Assembly: GCA_029572965.1 (NCBI GenBank)
Contig: JAKPQD010000024.1
Span: 1 to 64,000, forward strand
Reading direction: 5' to 3'
Source of the DNA: Bacteroidota bacterium
GTDB taxonomy: Bacteria; Bacteroidota; Bacteroidia; Bacteroidales; DTGW01
DNA length: 64,000 nucleotides
This document shows, piece after piece, positions 54,628-63,418 of this stretch. Within the stretch, counting starts at the first letter, position 1; each line of letters begins with the position of its first letter. The notes beneath the pieces were generated by a model, which saw only the letters and a program-made list of their open reading frames with translations, ran no database searches and was not told the DNA's origin. The position numbers and the translations under genes are program-made.

Positions 54628-55269
54628 TTGAGGACAATTATTAAATTTTTTGTTATCGCAGTGTTGGTTTTCATTTTCCCAAAAGGTGTTCAGGCCTCGG
54701 GATTTGAAGGAAAAATCACCATGGTGAAACAGTCGTATTACGACACTACTTACTTTACTTATTATGTTTCTAATGACCGCATCAGGATAGAAGAGTATAA
54801 CAAATCGAAGGAGCTACAACAGGTGTATCTTGTAAACATTAACAAAGAGGAGGTTTTTGTTATCAATCCACAAAAAAAGATATACACCAAGCTTAATAAA
54901 GTTCCGGCCAATAAAAACAGTGAACATTTTCAGGTAAAGAAAACCCACAACTCTAAGAATATTAAAGGTGTTCAATGTTATCAATGGCGCGTGAAAAACA
55001 AAGAATGTAACACCGAAATCAGCTATTGGGTTGCTAAACAAAATTTTGATTTCTTTGAAAAGATGGTCCAAGTCCTTAACAAGACTGATAAAAGCTGGGA
55101 ATATTTTAATAAAATACCCAATACACAAGGCTTTTTTCCAATGCTTTATGAAGAGCGGACTTTGCTTCGTGACGAAAAGAACAAAACGGCGGTGTTGAAT
55201 ATTGAAAAGAAAAAAGTAGATTCCATGAAGTTTGTGATACCTAATGATTATCAATATTTTACCATATAA
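54628..55269 (+). CDS. Secreted protein, DUF4412-like
   Basis: About 213 residues. The frame opens at a GTG (54592), but a -7 box (TAttTTTG, 54595-54602) covers that site; the better start is TTG at 54628, preceded by an AAGGA-type ribosome-binding site. A signal peptide (RTIIKFFVIAVLVFIFPKG) is followed by a beta-rich mature part (FEGKITMVKQSYYD, VYLVNINKEEVFVINPQKK, CYQWRVKNKECNTEISYWVA) resembling DUF4412 proteins, which record extracytoplasmic function with an LolA-like curved sheet. The assignment is tentative. Confidence 0.65.
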   Translation: MRTIIKFFVIAVLVFIFPKGVQASGFEGKITMVKQSYYDTTYFTYYVSNDRIRIEEYNKSKELQQVYLVNINKEEVFVINPQKKIYTKLNKVPANKNSEHFQVKKTHNSKNIKGVQCYQWRVKNKECNTEISYWVAKQNFDFFEKMVQVLNKTDKSWEYFNKIPNTQGFFPMLYEERTLLRDEKNKTAVLNIEKKKVDSMKFVIPNDYQYFTI

Positions 55270-55304
55270 CTTATAGGCTGAAATTTTCCCCAAAATTTGG
55301 TCAG

Positions 55305-55338
55305 GCCGGTGAAAGGAAACTCACCGGCTTTTCTTTTT
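55305..55338 (+). terminator. Terminator after the DUF4412-like gene
   Basis: GCCGGTGA (55305-55312) pairs with TCACCGGC (55321-55328) around an 8-nt loop, followed by TTTTCTTTTTT. It ends just before the 3' end of the converging LD-carboxypeptidase gene. Confidence 0.88.
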
Positions 55339-56247
55339 TTATCGTCCAGTCATTGTCAGACTGCATTTAGCCCCAATATCAAGCTTTACCTTGTGTCCCA
55401 AAACCAAAGGCTTGTTGACTTGTCCATGGCCGGCCGGGAACCCATAGCAAACAGGAATACAGAGGTCTTCGACATGTTCGGCAATGATTTCGTAAGCATT
55501 TTTACCAAAAGGAATCTGGTTGTCGTGCATATCAGTCATGTCGCCAACAATGATGCCCCTAAGTTTACTTAGCATTTTGCTGCTTTTCAGGTTCATCATC
55601 ATCCGGTCAATGTGGTAAAGGTATTCGTCCACATCTTCGATGAACAGGATGCAATCTGAGGTTTGGAGGTCGTAAGGTGTGCCGCGCAGACTATATAAAA
55701 CAGAAAGGTTGCCGCCTACAAGCTTTCCCTGAGCACGACCCTGGAAGTTCAGCGGATGGGCATTGAAATGATATTCTGTTTTTTTGCCTTTTAAGATAGA
55801 AATGACCTCTTCGTTAAGGATATTTGAGGTCTCAAAGTCAGGGTTCTTATACAGCATTGGCGAATGGAGCGATGCAATGTTCATGTTGCTTAAAATAGAA
55901 TGAAGAACGGTAACATCACTATATCCAATAATCCATTTAGGATTTGTAGAGAGTTTTGAAAAATTAACCTGCTGAATTGTTCTTATAGTACCGTATCCAC
56001 CTCTTGCACAAAATATAGCCTTAACTTTATCGTCATTTATAAAATGTTGCAAATCGTCAGCCCTTTCTTTGTCTGTACCTGCCAATTGGTTGTTGGCATT
56101 GAACACTGCTTTGCCTACTTCTACATTGAACCCTGCTTCTTTTAGAAGATTAACGGAGCTTTCAATTTGACCGGGTGTGACAAAGCGCGCAGTGGCTACA
56201 ATAGCAATTGTGTCTCCTTGTTTAAGATATGGTGGAATGTTAGCCAT
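55339..56247 (-). CDS. LD-carboxypeptidase (MccF-like, peptidase S66)
   Basis: A 302-residue serine peptidase of the LdcA/MccF family, which removes D-Ala from peptidoglycan tetrapeptides or, in MccF, cuts microcin C7. The nucleophile elbow is GYSDVTVLHSIL (Ser in GYSD, about residue 104), the ARGGYGTIR block precedes it and the C-terminal His is in GFPAGHGQVNKP. The catalytic Glu lies in the FIEDVDEYLYHIDRM stretch. No signal peptide is present, so it should act in the cytosol in peptidoglycan recycling. A candidate -7 box lies at 56273 down to 56266. Confidence 0.93.
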   Translation of the reverse strand: MANIPPYLKQGDTIAIVATARFVTPGQIESSVNLLKEAGFNVEVGKAVFNANNQLAGTDKERADDLQHFINDDKVKAIFCARGGYGTIRTIQQVNFSKLSTNPKWIIGYSDVTVLHSILSNMNIASLHSPMLYKNPDFETSNILNEEVISILKGKKTEYHFNAHPLNFQGRAQGKLVGGNLSVLYSLRGTPYDLQTSDCILFIEDVDEYLYHIDRMMMNLKSSKMLSKLRGIIVGDMTDMHDNQIPFGKNAYEIIAEHVEDLCIPVCYGFPAGHGQVNKPLVLGHKVKLDIGAKCSLTMTGR

Positions 56248-56392
56248 GTTGCTTTATTATTTTCACAAAAATAATCAGTATTTCTTTGCTAATTCAATAA
56301 CTGTAGCTTTAGTTTTTTATCTTTGCTGTCTTAAAAATTATTCCAGAAAAGTTTGATTTTAAGATATATCTGTTAGAAAATTATTTTTTACC

Positions 56393-58429
56393 ATGCAAAA
56401 AGAATTTAAGCGTTATACTGTTACAGCAGCTTTGCCTTATGCCAATGGCCCGGTACACCTTGGGCACCTTGCAGGAGTTTATGTCCCTGCCGATATTTAT
56501 GTGCGTTACCTTAGGTTAAGGAACCGTGATGTCATATTTGTCTGCGGAAGTGACGAGCATGGAGTCCCAATTACCATTAAAGCCAAGCAGGAAGGGGTAA
56601 CTCCTCAAGATATTGTTGATAAATACCACAACATTATTAAAGAGTCATTTGAAAAGTTTGGAATTTCATTTGATGTGTATTCTCGCACCAGTGCCCCAAT
56701 TCATTACGAAACTGCCTCGGATTTTTTCAAAACTTTATATGAAAAAGGCGAATTTGTTGAAAAAGAATCTGAACAATATTTTGATGAAGCGGCAAACCAG
56801 TTTCTTGCTGACAGATATATCACCGGAACCTGCCCACGATGTGGAAATGAAGGCGCTTATGGCGACCAATGCGAGAAATGTGGTTCATCACTTAGCCCCA
56901 CTGAACTGATAAACCCTGTATCTAAGCTTAGTGGAGGTAAACCGGTATTGCGAAAGACTTCTCACTGGTATCTTCCACTCGACAAGCATGAGCAATGGCT
57001 ACGTCAATGGATATTAGAAGAGCATAAAGAATGGAAAACCAACGTTTATGGTCAGTGTAAATCATGGCTTGATTCAGGACTCCAGCCTCGTGCGGTTAGC
57101 CGTGATTTAGATTGGGGAATACCTGTTCCTGTTGATGGGGCTAAGGGCAAAGTATTGTATGTATGGTTTGATGCACCTATTGGCTATATATCTGCTACAC
57201 GTTCAATAAGACCTGACTGGGAAAAGTATTGGAAAGATAAAGATACGCGGTTGATACATTTTATTGGGAAAGATAATATTGTGTTCCATTGTATAGTTTT
57301 TCCAGCCATGCTTAAAGCGCATGGCGATTATGTATTGCCCGAAAATGTCCCGGCTAACGAATTCTTAAACCTCGAAAGCGACAAAATATCAACATCTCGC
57401 AATTGGGCCGTTTGGTTACATGAGTATTTGGTTGATTTTCCTTGCAAAGAGGATGTGTTGCGTTACGTTTTGACAGCCAATGCGCCAGAAACAAAGGATA
57501 ATGACTTTACCTGGAAAGACTTCCAAACCCGCAATAATAGCGAATTGGTTGGTATCCTTGGAAACTTTGTAAACCGTGCTATGGTGCTTACTCATAAATA
57601 TTATGAAGGAAAGCTCCCTCAGATTGGACAACTTAATGATCAGGAAAAGGAAATCATTGAAAATATAGCTTCTATAAAGAGCCTGATTGAGGAAAACCTT
57701 GAGCAGTTTAAGTTTCGTGAAGCGTTGAAAGAATTTATGAACCTTGCCCGTATTGGCAATAAATACCTTGCAGATACTGAGCCTTGGTCGCTTATCAAAA
57801 CAAACCCGGAAAAAGTAAAAGATATTTTGAACTTATCATTACAGATAGCAGCCAATATTGCTATTCTGGGCGAGCCTTTTGTTCCGTTTACTTCTTTAAA
57901 GCTCCGCAATATGCTTGGTATAAAAAAATGGTCATGGGATGATGCCGGAAAAACCGATATTCTTCCAACAGGGCATCAGTTAAACAAGCCAGAATTGCTT
58001 TATGCCAAGATTGAGGATGATGTTATTGAAGCCCAGTTAAAACGTTTGGCAAATATAAAAGCTGCAAATGCTGTGGCCACTGCTCTTGTTACTCCTCAAA
58101 AACCAAATATCAATTATGACAGTTTTTCTGCTATGGACATTCGCACAGGCGTTATTCTTGAAGCTGAGATTGTTCCAAAGACAAAAAAATTGCTCAAACT
58201 GACCATTGATACCGGAATAGATAAACGTACTGTTGTTTCGGGTATTGCAGAATACTATACTCCTGAACAATGCATTGGTCAGCAGGTTTGCATTTTGGTT
58301 AATCTCGAACCTCGTGAGTTGAAGGGTATTACTTCAAACGGGATGATTTTGATGGCTTCAGATGCTAACGGGAAGCTGGTTTTTGTTTCTCCGACAGAGA
58401 AAGTTAAGCCGGGTTCTGAAGTGAAGTAG
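56393..58429 (+). CDS. metG: Methionyl-tRNA synthetase with C-terminal tRNA-binding domain
   Basis: A 678-residue class I enzyme. HIGH motif HLGH at residues 22-25; the zinc cluster [20 protein letters not shown] (two CxxC knuckles); the KMSKS motif is KISTS (in DKISTSRN), an accepted variant. The C-terminal EMAPII/Trbp111-like domain (about 570-678) includes [20 protein letters not shown] and [13 protein letters not shown] and aids tRNA binding and dimer formation. A -7 box TAtcTTTG lies at 56318-56325. It begins a co-directional run with pdxA, galM and galK. Confidence 0.97.
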   Translation: MQKEFKRYTVTAALPYANGPVHLGHLAGVYVPADIYVRYLRLRNRDVIFVCGSDEHGVPITIKAKQEGVTPQDIVDKYHNIIKESFEKFGISFDVYSRTSAPIHYETASDFFKTLYEKGEFVEKESEQYFDEAANQFLADRYITGTCPRCGNEGAYGDQCEKCGSSLSPTELINPVSKLSGGKPVLRKTSHWYLPLDKHEQWLRQWILEEHKEWKTNVYGQCKSWLDSGLQPRAVSRDLDWGIPVPVDGAKGKVLYVWFDAPIGYISATRSIRPDWEKYWKDKDTRLIHFIGKDNIVFHCIVFPAMLKAHGDYVLPENVPANEFLNLESDKISTSRNWAVWLHEYLVDFPCKEDVLRYVLTANAPETKDNDFTWKDFQTRNNSELVGILGNFVNRAMVLTHKYYEGKLPQIGQLNDQEKEIIENIASIKSLIEENLEQFKFREALKEFMNLARIGNKYLADTEPWSLIKTNPEKVKDILNLSLQIAANIAILGEPFVPFTSLKLRNMLGIKKWSWDDAGKTDILPTGHQLNKPELLYAKIEDDVIEAQLKRLANIKAANAVATALVTPQKPNINYDSFSAMDIRTGVILEAEIVPKTKKLLKLTIDTGIDKRTVVSGIAEYYTPEQCIGQQVCILVNLEPRELKGITSNGMILMASDANGKLVFVSPTEKVKPGSEVK

Positions 58430-58477
58430 TTTTTTTATCTTATTATTGTATCAGTTTTAGCTAAAAATATTTCAAAA

Positions 58478-59542
58478 ATGAAAAAAGTAAGATTGGGAAT
58501 TACGCATGGCGATGTGAACGGTGTTGGTTACGAATTAATTATAAATACCTTTACTGACGCTCGAATGCTCGAAGTGTGTACTCCTATTATATATGGTTCG
58601 GCAAAGGTAGCAGCATACTATCGCAAAACCCTTAATAACAACAATGTTATAATCAACTCGGTACGTACTATTGAAGAAATAAATAATAAAAAATTGAACC
58701 TCATCAATTGCGTTGACGAAAATATTAAGGTTGAGATAGGAAAGGAGTCGCAAGCTGCTGGTGAAGCCGCTTTTCAGGCATTGGAAGCTGCTGTGAAAGA
58801 TTTCAAGGCTGGTAAAATTGACGCTTTGGTAACTTGTCCTATCAATAAATTCAGCATCCAGTCTGAAGCATTTAACTTTCATGGGCATACAGACTACCTG
58901 CAAGACCGGTTTTCGACCGAAGAGGTGTTGATGTTTATGGTAAGTGGTAATTTGCGCGTTGGGCTTGTAACAGAACATGTTCCCCTTTCAAAAGTATCAG
59001 CATTGGTAACGAAAGAAAAAATTATCAGCAAACTAAAACTCATGCAAAGTTCTTTGATTAAAGATTTTTGCATTACTAATCCCAAAATAGCTGTTCTTAG
59101 TCTCAATCCTCATGCCGGAGATAAGGGCGTAATTGGGAAAGAAGATGACACAGTGCTGATTCCTGCTATTGAAGCGGCCAAAGAACAAGGTATTTTTGCC
59201 CTTGGCCCATTTGCTGCTGACGGTTTCTTTGGTAGTGCGAATTATAAAAAATTTGATGCAGTACTTGCTATGTACCATGACCAGGGGCTTATCCCTTTCA
59301 AAACCATTGCAGCAGGGGAGGGCGTTAATTATTCTGCCGGATTGCCAATAGTAAGGACATCACCGGCTCATGGAACAGCTTTTGATATTGCTGGTAAGGG
59401 CATTGCCGATTTTAGTTCGTTTCGTAATGCTGTTTATATGGCCTGTGATATTTTTAAAAATAGATCTGAATATATCCAACTGTCTTCCAATCCCTTGAAA
59501 CCTTTGTCGGCCCAAGTAAACCTTGATGTTGATGCGGAATAA
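58478..59542 (+). CDS. pdxA: 4-hydroxythreonine-4-phosphate dehydrogenase
   Basis: A 354-residue metal- and NAD-dependent enzyme of DXP-dependent vitamin B6 synthesis. It shows GITHGDVNGVGYELI, FHGHTDYLQDRF (metal-binding His), NPHAGDKGVIGKEDD and AMYHDQGLIPFK, each a family block in the expected order. The other B6 genes (pdxJ, pdxB) are not here. It starts 48 bp after metG and ends 43 bp before galM. Confidence 0.96.
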   Translation: MKKVRLGITHGDVNGVGYELIINTFTDARMLEVCTPIIYGSAKVAAYYRKTLNNNNVIINSVRTIEEINNKKLNLINCVDENIKVEIGKESQAAGEAAFQALEAAVKDFKAGKIDALVTCPINKFSIQSEAFNFHGHTDYLQDRFSTEEVLMFMVSGNLRVGLVTEHVPLSKVSALVTKEKIISKLKLMQSSLIKDFCITNPKIAVLSLNPHAGDKGVIGKEDDTVLIPAIEAAKEQGIFALGPFAADGFFGSANYKKFDAVLAMYHDQGLIPFKTIAAGEGVNYSAGLPIVRTSPAHGTAFDIAGKGIADFSSFRNAVYMACDIFKNRSEYIQLSSNPLKPLSAQVNLDVDAE

Positions 59543-59585
59543 AATAAATGTTATATTTACGCTTAAATTTTTAAATATATCTGCA

Positions 59586-60731
59586 ATGAAACACTTTTTG
59601 GGATTAATTACTATTGCTGCTGTTGCTCTTACAGCATGCAACCAGGCTTCAAAAACCGATGATGGTTTTTTGGCCGTTGATACTTTAGCTCAGCAAAAAA
59701 ACTTCCAGGCTGAAATTGATGGTAAAAAGACTGACCTTTTTACGCTGAAAAATGACAGTGGAATGGTAGTGAAAATTACTAATTACGGAGCTCGCATTGT
59801 TTCTGTTTTGGTAAAAGACAAAAATGGTAAATATGACGATGTAAACCTTGGCTATGCCAGTATTGCAGAGTATCAAAAGGATGGCATGTTCCTTGGGGCT
59901 GCTATTGGCCGCTACGGGAACCGCATTGGTAAAGCTACATTTAAGTTAGATGGCAAAGAGTACAAACTTGCTGCAAACGATCATGGCAATACTCTTCATG
60001 GTGGTGTAAAAGGCTTTGACAAAGTAGTATGGGATGCTGTTCAAAATGGTGATACCCTTAACCTGAGCTATACTTCGCCTGATATGGAAGAAGGCTTTCC
60101 TGGCACTTTGAATGTTAAACTTCAGTACATCCTGACAAACAATAACGAGATAGTTATGAACTATGAAGCTGTAACAGACAAAAATACTGTTGTAAACCTT
60201 ACTAACCATGCTTATTACAACCTTAGTGGCGAAGGAAATGGTGATATTTTAGGCAACTTGCTCCAAGTTAATGCAGCACAGACTACAGAAGTTGATACTT
60301 TACTTATTCCTACTGGTAAATTGGCCGACGTTGCTGGTACTCCATTTGATTTCAATACACCAACTGCTATTGGAGCAAGGATTGGAGAAGATAACCAACA
60401 ACTCAAATGTGGAGGCGGATATGACCATAACTGGGTGTTGACTAAGAAAGAAGGAGAATTGTCATTGGCATTACGTTTGACAGATACTATTTCAGGACGT
60501 TGTCTTGAGATTTTCACTACTGAGCCTGCCATCCAAATTTATGTTGGTAACTTTATGAATGGCACAGTGAAAGGAAAAACCGGGAAACCTCTTAATTATA
60601 GAAGTGCTATAGCTATGGAACCTCAGCATTTCCCTGACTCTCCAAACAAACCAAACTTCCCAAGCACAGTGCTCAAACCTGGCCAAACATACAAACAAAC
60701 CAGTATTGTTAAATTTTCTGTGGTAAAATAA
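59586..60731 (+). CDS. galM: Aldose 1-epimerase (mutarotase), lipoprotein form
   Basis: About 381 residues. The ATG at 59586 opens a lipoprotein signal with lipobox TACNQ, so the enzyme faces the periplasm or outer envelope. The mature part has the GalM elements: GARIVSVLVKDKNGKYDDVNLGY, RYGNRIGKATF, NHAYYNLSGEG (catalytic His), GGYDHNWVL and the C-terminal AIAMEPQHFPDS (catalytic Glu). It speeds up alpha/beta interconversion of sugars before uptake. It precedes galK with a hairpin in between. Confidence 0.94.
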   Translation: MKHFLGLITIAAVALTACNQASKTDDGFLAVDTLAQQKNFQAEIDGKKTDLFTLKNDSGMVVKITNYGARIVSVLVKDKNGKYDDVNLGYASIAEYQKDGMFLGAAIGRYGNRIGKATFKLDGKEYKLAANDHGNTLHGGVKGFDKVVWDAVQNGDTLNLSYTSPDMEEGFPGTLNVKLQYILTNNNEIVMNYEAVTDKNTVVNLTNHAYYNLSGEGNGDILGNLLQVNAAQTTEVDTLLIPTGKLADVAGTPFDFNTPTAIGARIGEDNQQLKCGGGYDHNWVLTKKEGELSLALRLTDTISGRCLEIFTTEPAIQIYVGNFMNGTVKGKTGKPLNYRSAIAMEPQHFPDSPNKPNFPSTVLKPGQTYKQTSIVKFSVVK

Positions 60732-60761
60732 GCTTTTATATAACTAACCTAATCTAAAATT

Positions 60762-60814
60762 AAAGCTGTAATTGTTGCGTAGTCAGTTTGAATACCAATG
60801 GTTACAGCTTTTTT
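60762..60814 (+). terminator. Terminator or attenuator between galM and galK
   Basis: AAAGCTGTAA (60762-60771) is fully complementary to TTACAGCTTT (60802-60811), followed by TTT and more. The loop is 30 nt. It lies 13 bases before the galK ATG, so it could end the galM transcript partly and set the galM:galK ratio. Confidence 0.5.
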
Positions 60815-60826
60815 AAATTTAAAAGA

Positions 60827-61975
60827 ATGAATACAAACGAATTGGTAAAGAAATTTGAGTCGTTGTACAATCAAAAACCAGTTATTGCAAGGGCTCCGGG
60901 GCGGGTAAACCTTATCGGCGAACATACCGATTATAACGAAGGTTTTGTCTTACCTGCCGCTGTTGACAAAGAGATTGTGTTTGCTATCCAAAAAAATGAA
61001 ACCTCTAAAGTGCAGGTCTTTTCTATGGATATGAACCAAAGTGCAACCTTTGATGTCAATGAGCTCAAAGCTCAGGCAGGGTGGGTAAACTACATTATTG
61101 GCGTTTTTGCTGAGGTGAAGAAAAAAGGTGTTGCTGTAAATGGCTTGAATATTGTTTTTGCCGGAGATGTTCCTCTTGGAGCAGGTATGTCATCTTCAGC
61201 AGCGCTGGAGTGTGCTTTGGCTACCGGGCTAAATTACATTTTTGGAGGTCCGTTGTCGAAAATTGACTTGGCGCTTGCGGCTCAGGCAGCCGAGCATAAC
61301 TATGCCGGAGTTAAATGTGGCTTAATGGACCAATATGCCAGCATCTTTGGTATGCCTGACCATGTGATTAAGCTTGATTGTCGCACCAACAAGCATGAGT
61401 ATTTCAATTTTGATTTCTCTGATTTTGCCCTTGTGCTTTGCGATACAAATGTAAAACACTCTCTGGCTTCATCTGAGTACAATACACGTCGCGGACAATG
61501 TGAAGCGGGCGTAAAAGCTATTCAGGTACATCATCCAAATGTAAAAAGCCTTCGTGATGTTACTCTTCAAATGCTTGATGAAGTGAAAGGCTCATTAGAT
61601 GCTGTTGCTTACGCTCGTTGTTCTTATGTTGTTGAAGAAAATATCAGGGTCGAAAAAGCTTGCGAGGCGTTGAAAAAGAATGATTTTGCAGCTTTTGGCC
61701 AGTTTATGTATCAATCACACGAAGGCTTGCAGCATAAATACGAGGTTAGCTGCAAAGAGCTTGACTTTTTAGTAGATTGCACAAGAGATAACGCTGATGT
61801 CCTTGGTTCACGTATGATGGGTGGCGGATTTGGCGGTTGTACCATCAACTTAATCAAGCGTACTGCGGTAGATAAGTTTGTCAGCGAGATAGCTCCACGC
61901 TATAAGAAAGAAACAGGGCTGGATATGAAAGCTTATATTGTTAAAATTGGCGCTGGTGCCAGAATTGGTGAATGA
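60827..61975 (+). CDS. galK: Galactokinase
   Basis: A 382-residue GHMP-family kinase phosphorylating galactose at C1. The galactokinase signature GRVNLIGEHTDYNEG (residues 25-39), the ATP-binding PLGAGMSSSAALE and the C-terminal MMGGGFGGCTINL are intact, as is MDQYASIFG with the catalytic Asp. The ATG at 60827 is chosen over a TTG at 60788. No galT, galE or galactose permease lies in this window. Confidence 0.97.
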   Translation: MNTNELVKKFESLYNQKPVIARAPGRVNLIGEHTDYNEGFVLPAAVDKEIVFAIQKNETSKVQVFSMDMNQSATFDVNELKAQAGWVNYIIGVFAEVKKKGVAVNGLNIVFAGDVPLGAGMSSSAALECALATGLNYIFGGPLSKIDLALAAQAAEHNYAGVKCGLMDQYASIFGMPDHVIKLDCRTNKHEYFNFDFSDFALVLCDTNVKHSLASSEYNTRRGQCEAGVKAIQVHHPNVKSLRDVTLQMLDEVKGSLDAVAYARCSYVVEENIRVEKACEALKKNDFAAFGQFMYQSHEGLQHKYEVSCKELDFLVDCTRDNADVLGSRMMGGGFGGCTINLIKRTAVDKFVSEIAPRYKKETGLDMKAYIVKIGAGARIGE

Positions 61976-62470
61976 ATTCTAAGGTTTGTTAAACGTCAGT
62001 TCAACTTAGGAAGAAAGCTTACGTATTTTATATTTACTGGCATTAACTAAATATTCCTTCCTTTTGCCTTGAAGCAAAAGGAACAAAAATTCAAGGCTTG
62101 CCGTAAATTGGCTAAAAAAAGCTTTATCGACGGCTCCGGGCAACAACTCGCTTTGCTCAAACAGTTGCCCTCGCTTCGCCGATAAAGCTTTTTTCTTGAT
62201 GCCATTTACGTCAGGCCATTAGCAGATAATTCCTCATGAAACAGGCGAAGCGTCAAAAGAAAAATTCCTTTTCATCGCCTTTTTGTTCGATTTCGGCCGA
62301 GAAGCCTAATGCTCATATTGTTTGCATATTGCAACATTCTCAGGCTTCGAGGGTGAAAGAGTTAAGGCGATAAGAGTTTTTGAGCAACTTTTTTCGATAA
62401 AAAAGTTGCATAGAGACATAGTATTTATTGCTAAGTCAATATTTTTAAGTAATAATTTACAATGTTATTA
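61976..62470. other. Gene-free, hairpin-rich region after galK
   Basis: About 500 bp with no credible gene. It holds CCTTTTGC/GCAAAAGG (62060-62081), the large nested palindrome at 62095-62217, GAAGCCT/AGGCTTC around 62303-62350, and the perfect stem GCAACTTTTTT/AAAAAAGTTGC with loop CGAT (62384-62409). It looks like decayed copies of repeat elements. Confidence 0.6.
62095..62217. repeat. Nested 123-bp imperfect palindrome
   Basis: Outer arms GGCTTGCCGTAAATTGGC (62095-62112) and the inverse ending GGCC (62217); middle arms AAAAAGCTTTATCG and CGATAAAGCTTTTT (62115 to 62194); CGGC/GCCG; inner arms GGGCAAC (62138-62144) and GTTGCCC (62164-62170). The pairing covers most of the element's length with a 19-base loop. 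Confidence 0.8.
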
Positions 62471-63412
62471 TTATATAGAATTCAGGTTATTAAAGAAATC
62501 CCAGGCAACCCCTTCTTTTAATGAAAAAGGAGAAATGGATATTGCCTGGGATTTTGTTTTTTCAACAATATAGTTGATGAAAATCCCGGCAGGCACTATC
62601 ATTTCTGCCCTGAATGGTTCTAATCCCGGCAATGATAGCCTTTCTGATAAAGTCGATTTTTGTAGTAGCTGTTGAACTTGGTAAAATTGCGATACATCAA
62701 TCGTTATGGCTTTGTTAGTATAGTTGTTAGAAGGTAGAGTTCCTAAATTGTTTGCTTTTGTGATATTTATGAAAGATTCAAATGCACCTTCAGCTCCAGC
62801 AAGGTGTTTTACCTCAAGCTTTTTTAATATTTTGCTGAAAGATTGCATGGTCTCATCAAAGTAGCTGTTTAATTGATCTATCTCAGAGTTTTTTATAGGG
62901 TCTGAAAATTGGAAACGTTCAATTAACCTGGCCATTCCAAGAGGATAACTTTCTTTCCATATTATTTTATGGCTGTTTGCTATAATAAGTTCATTACTTC
63001 CTCCGCCAATATCAACAATTAGGAAGTTGTCATCTTTAATATCCAATGTTTGACGTACTCCCAGATATATCAGTTCAGCTTCTCTTTCTCCAGAAATAAC
63101 TTCAATGTCAATACCTGTTTGTTTATTAATTTTATCAATTATTTCAGAGGCATTTTTAGCTGTTCTAAAAGCAGAGGTAGCTATAGCAATTATTTTTTCA
63201 ACACTATACTTGTCAATTGTAGTTTTATGAAGCTTTATGGCGTTTAAAGCTCTTTCTGCAGCGTCTTCGGTAATTTGATTTTTATGAATGCCTCCTTTAC
63301 CAATTTTTACAGCTATTTTATTGTTTTCAATTGTTTGAAGGGTCATATTTTGCCATTGAGCAATGAGTAAATTGAAGGTATTGGTACCAAGGTCGAGTAC
63401 TGCAATATTCAT
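62471..63412 (-). CDS. Ppx/GppA-family exopolyphosphatase
   Basis: A 313-residue protein of the ASKHA (actin-like) fold. Phosphate-1 motif LDLGTNTFNLLIAQW at the start, LIVDIGGGSNELIIANS in the middle (phosphate-2) and AGAEGAFESF follow. Only the two N-terminal domains are present, as in the short Ppx forms; E. coli Ppx has an extra C-terminal part. It may hydrolyse polyphosphate or guanosine pentaphosphate. A 13-bp inverted repeat (62496-62508 and 62542-62554) lies inside the last codons and could end transcription. It starts 6 bp after the metal transporter gene. Confidence 0.93.
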   Translation of the reverse strand: MNIAVLDLGTNTFNLLIAQWQNMTLQTIENNKIAVKIGKGGIHKNQITEDAAERALNAIKLHKTTIDKYSVEKIIAIATSAFRTAKNASEIIDKINKQTGIDIEVISGEREAELIYLGVRQTLDIKDDNFLIVDIGGGSNELIIANSHKIIWKESYPLGMARLIERFQFSDPIKNSEIDQLNSYFDETMQSFSKILKKLEVKHLAGAEGAFESFINITKANNLGTLPSNNYTNKAITIDVSQFYQVQQLLQKSTLSERLSLPGLEPFRAEMIVPAGIFINYIVEKTKSQAISISPFSLKEGVAWDFFNNLNSI

Positions 63413-63418
63413 ATTCTT

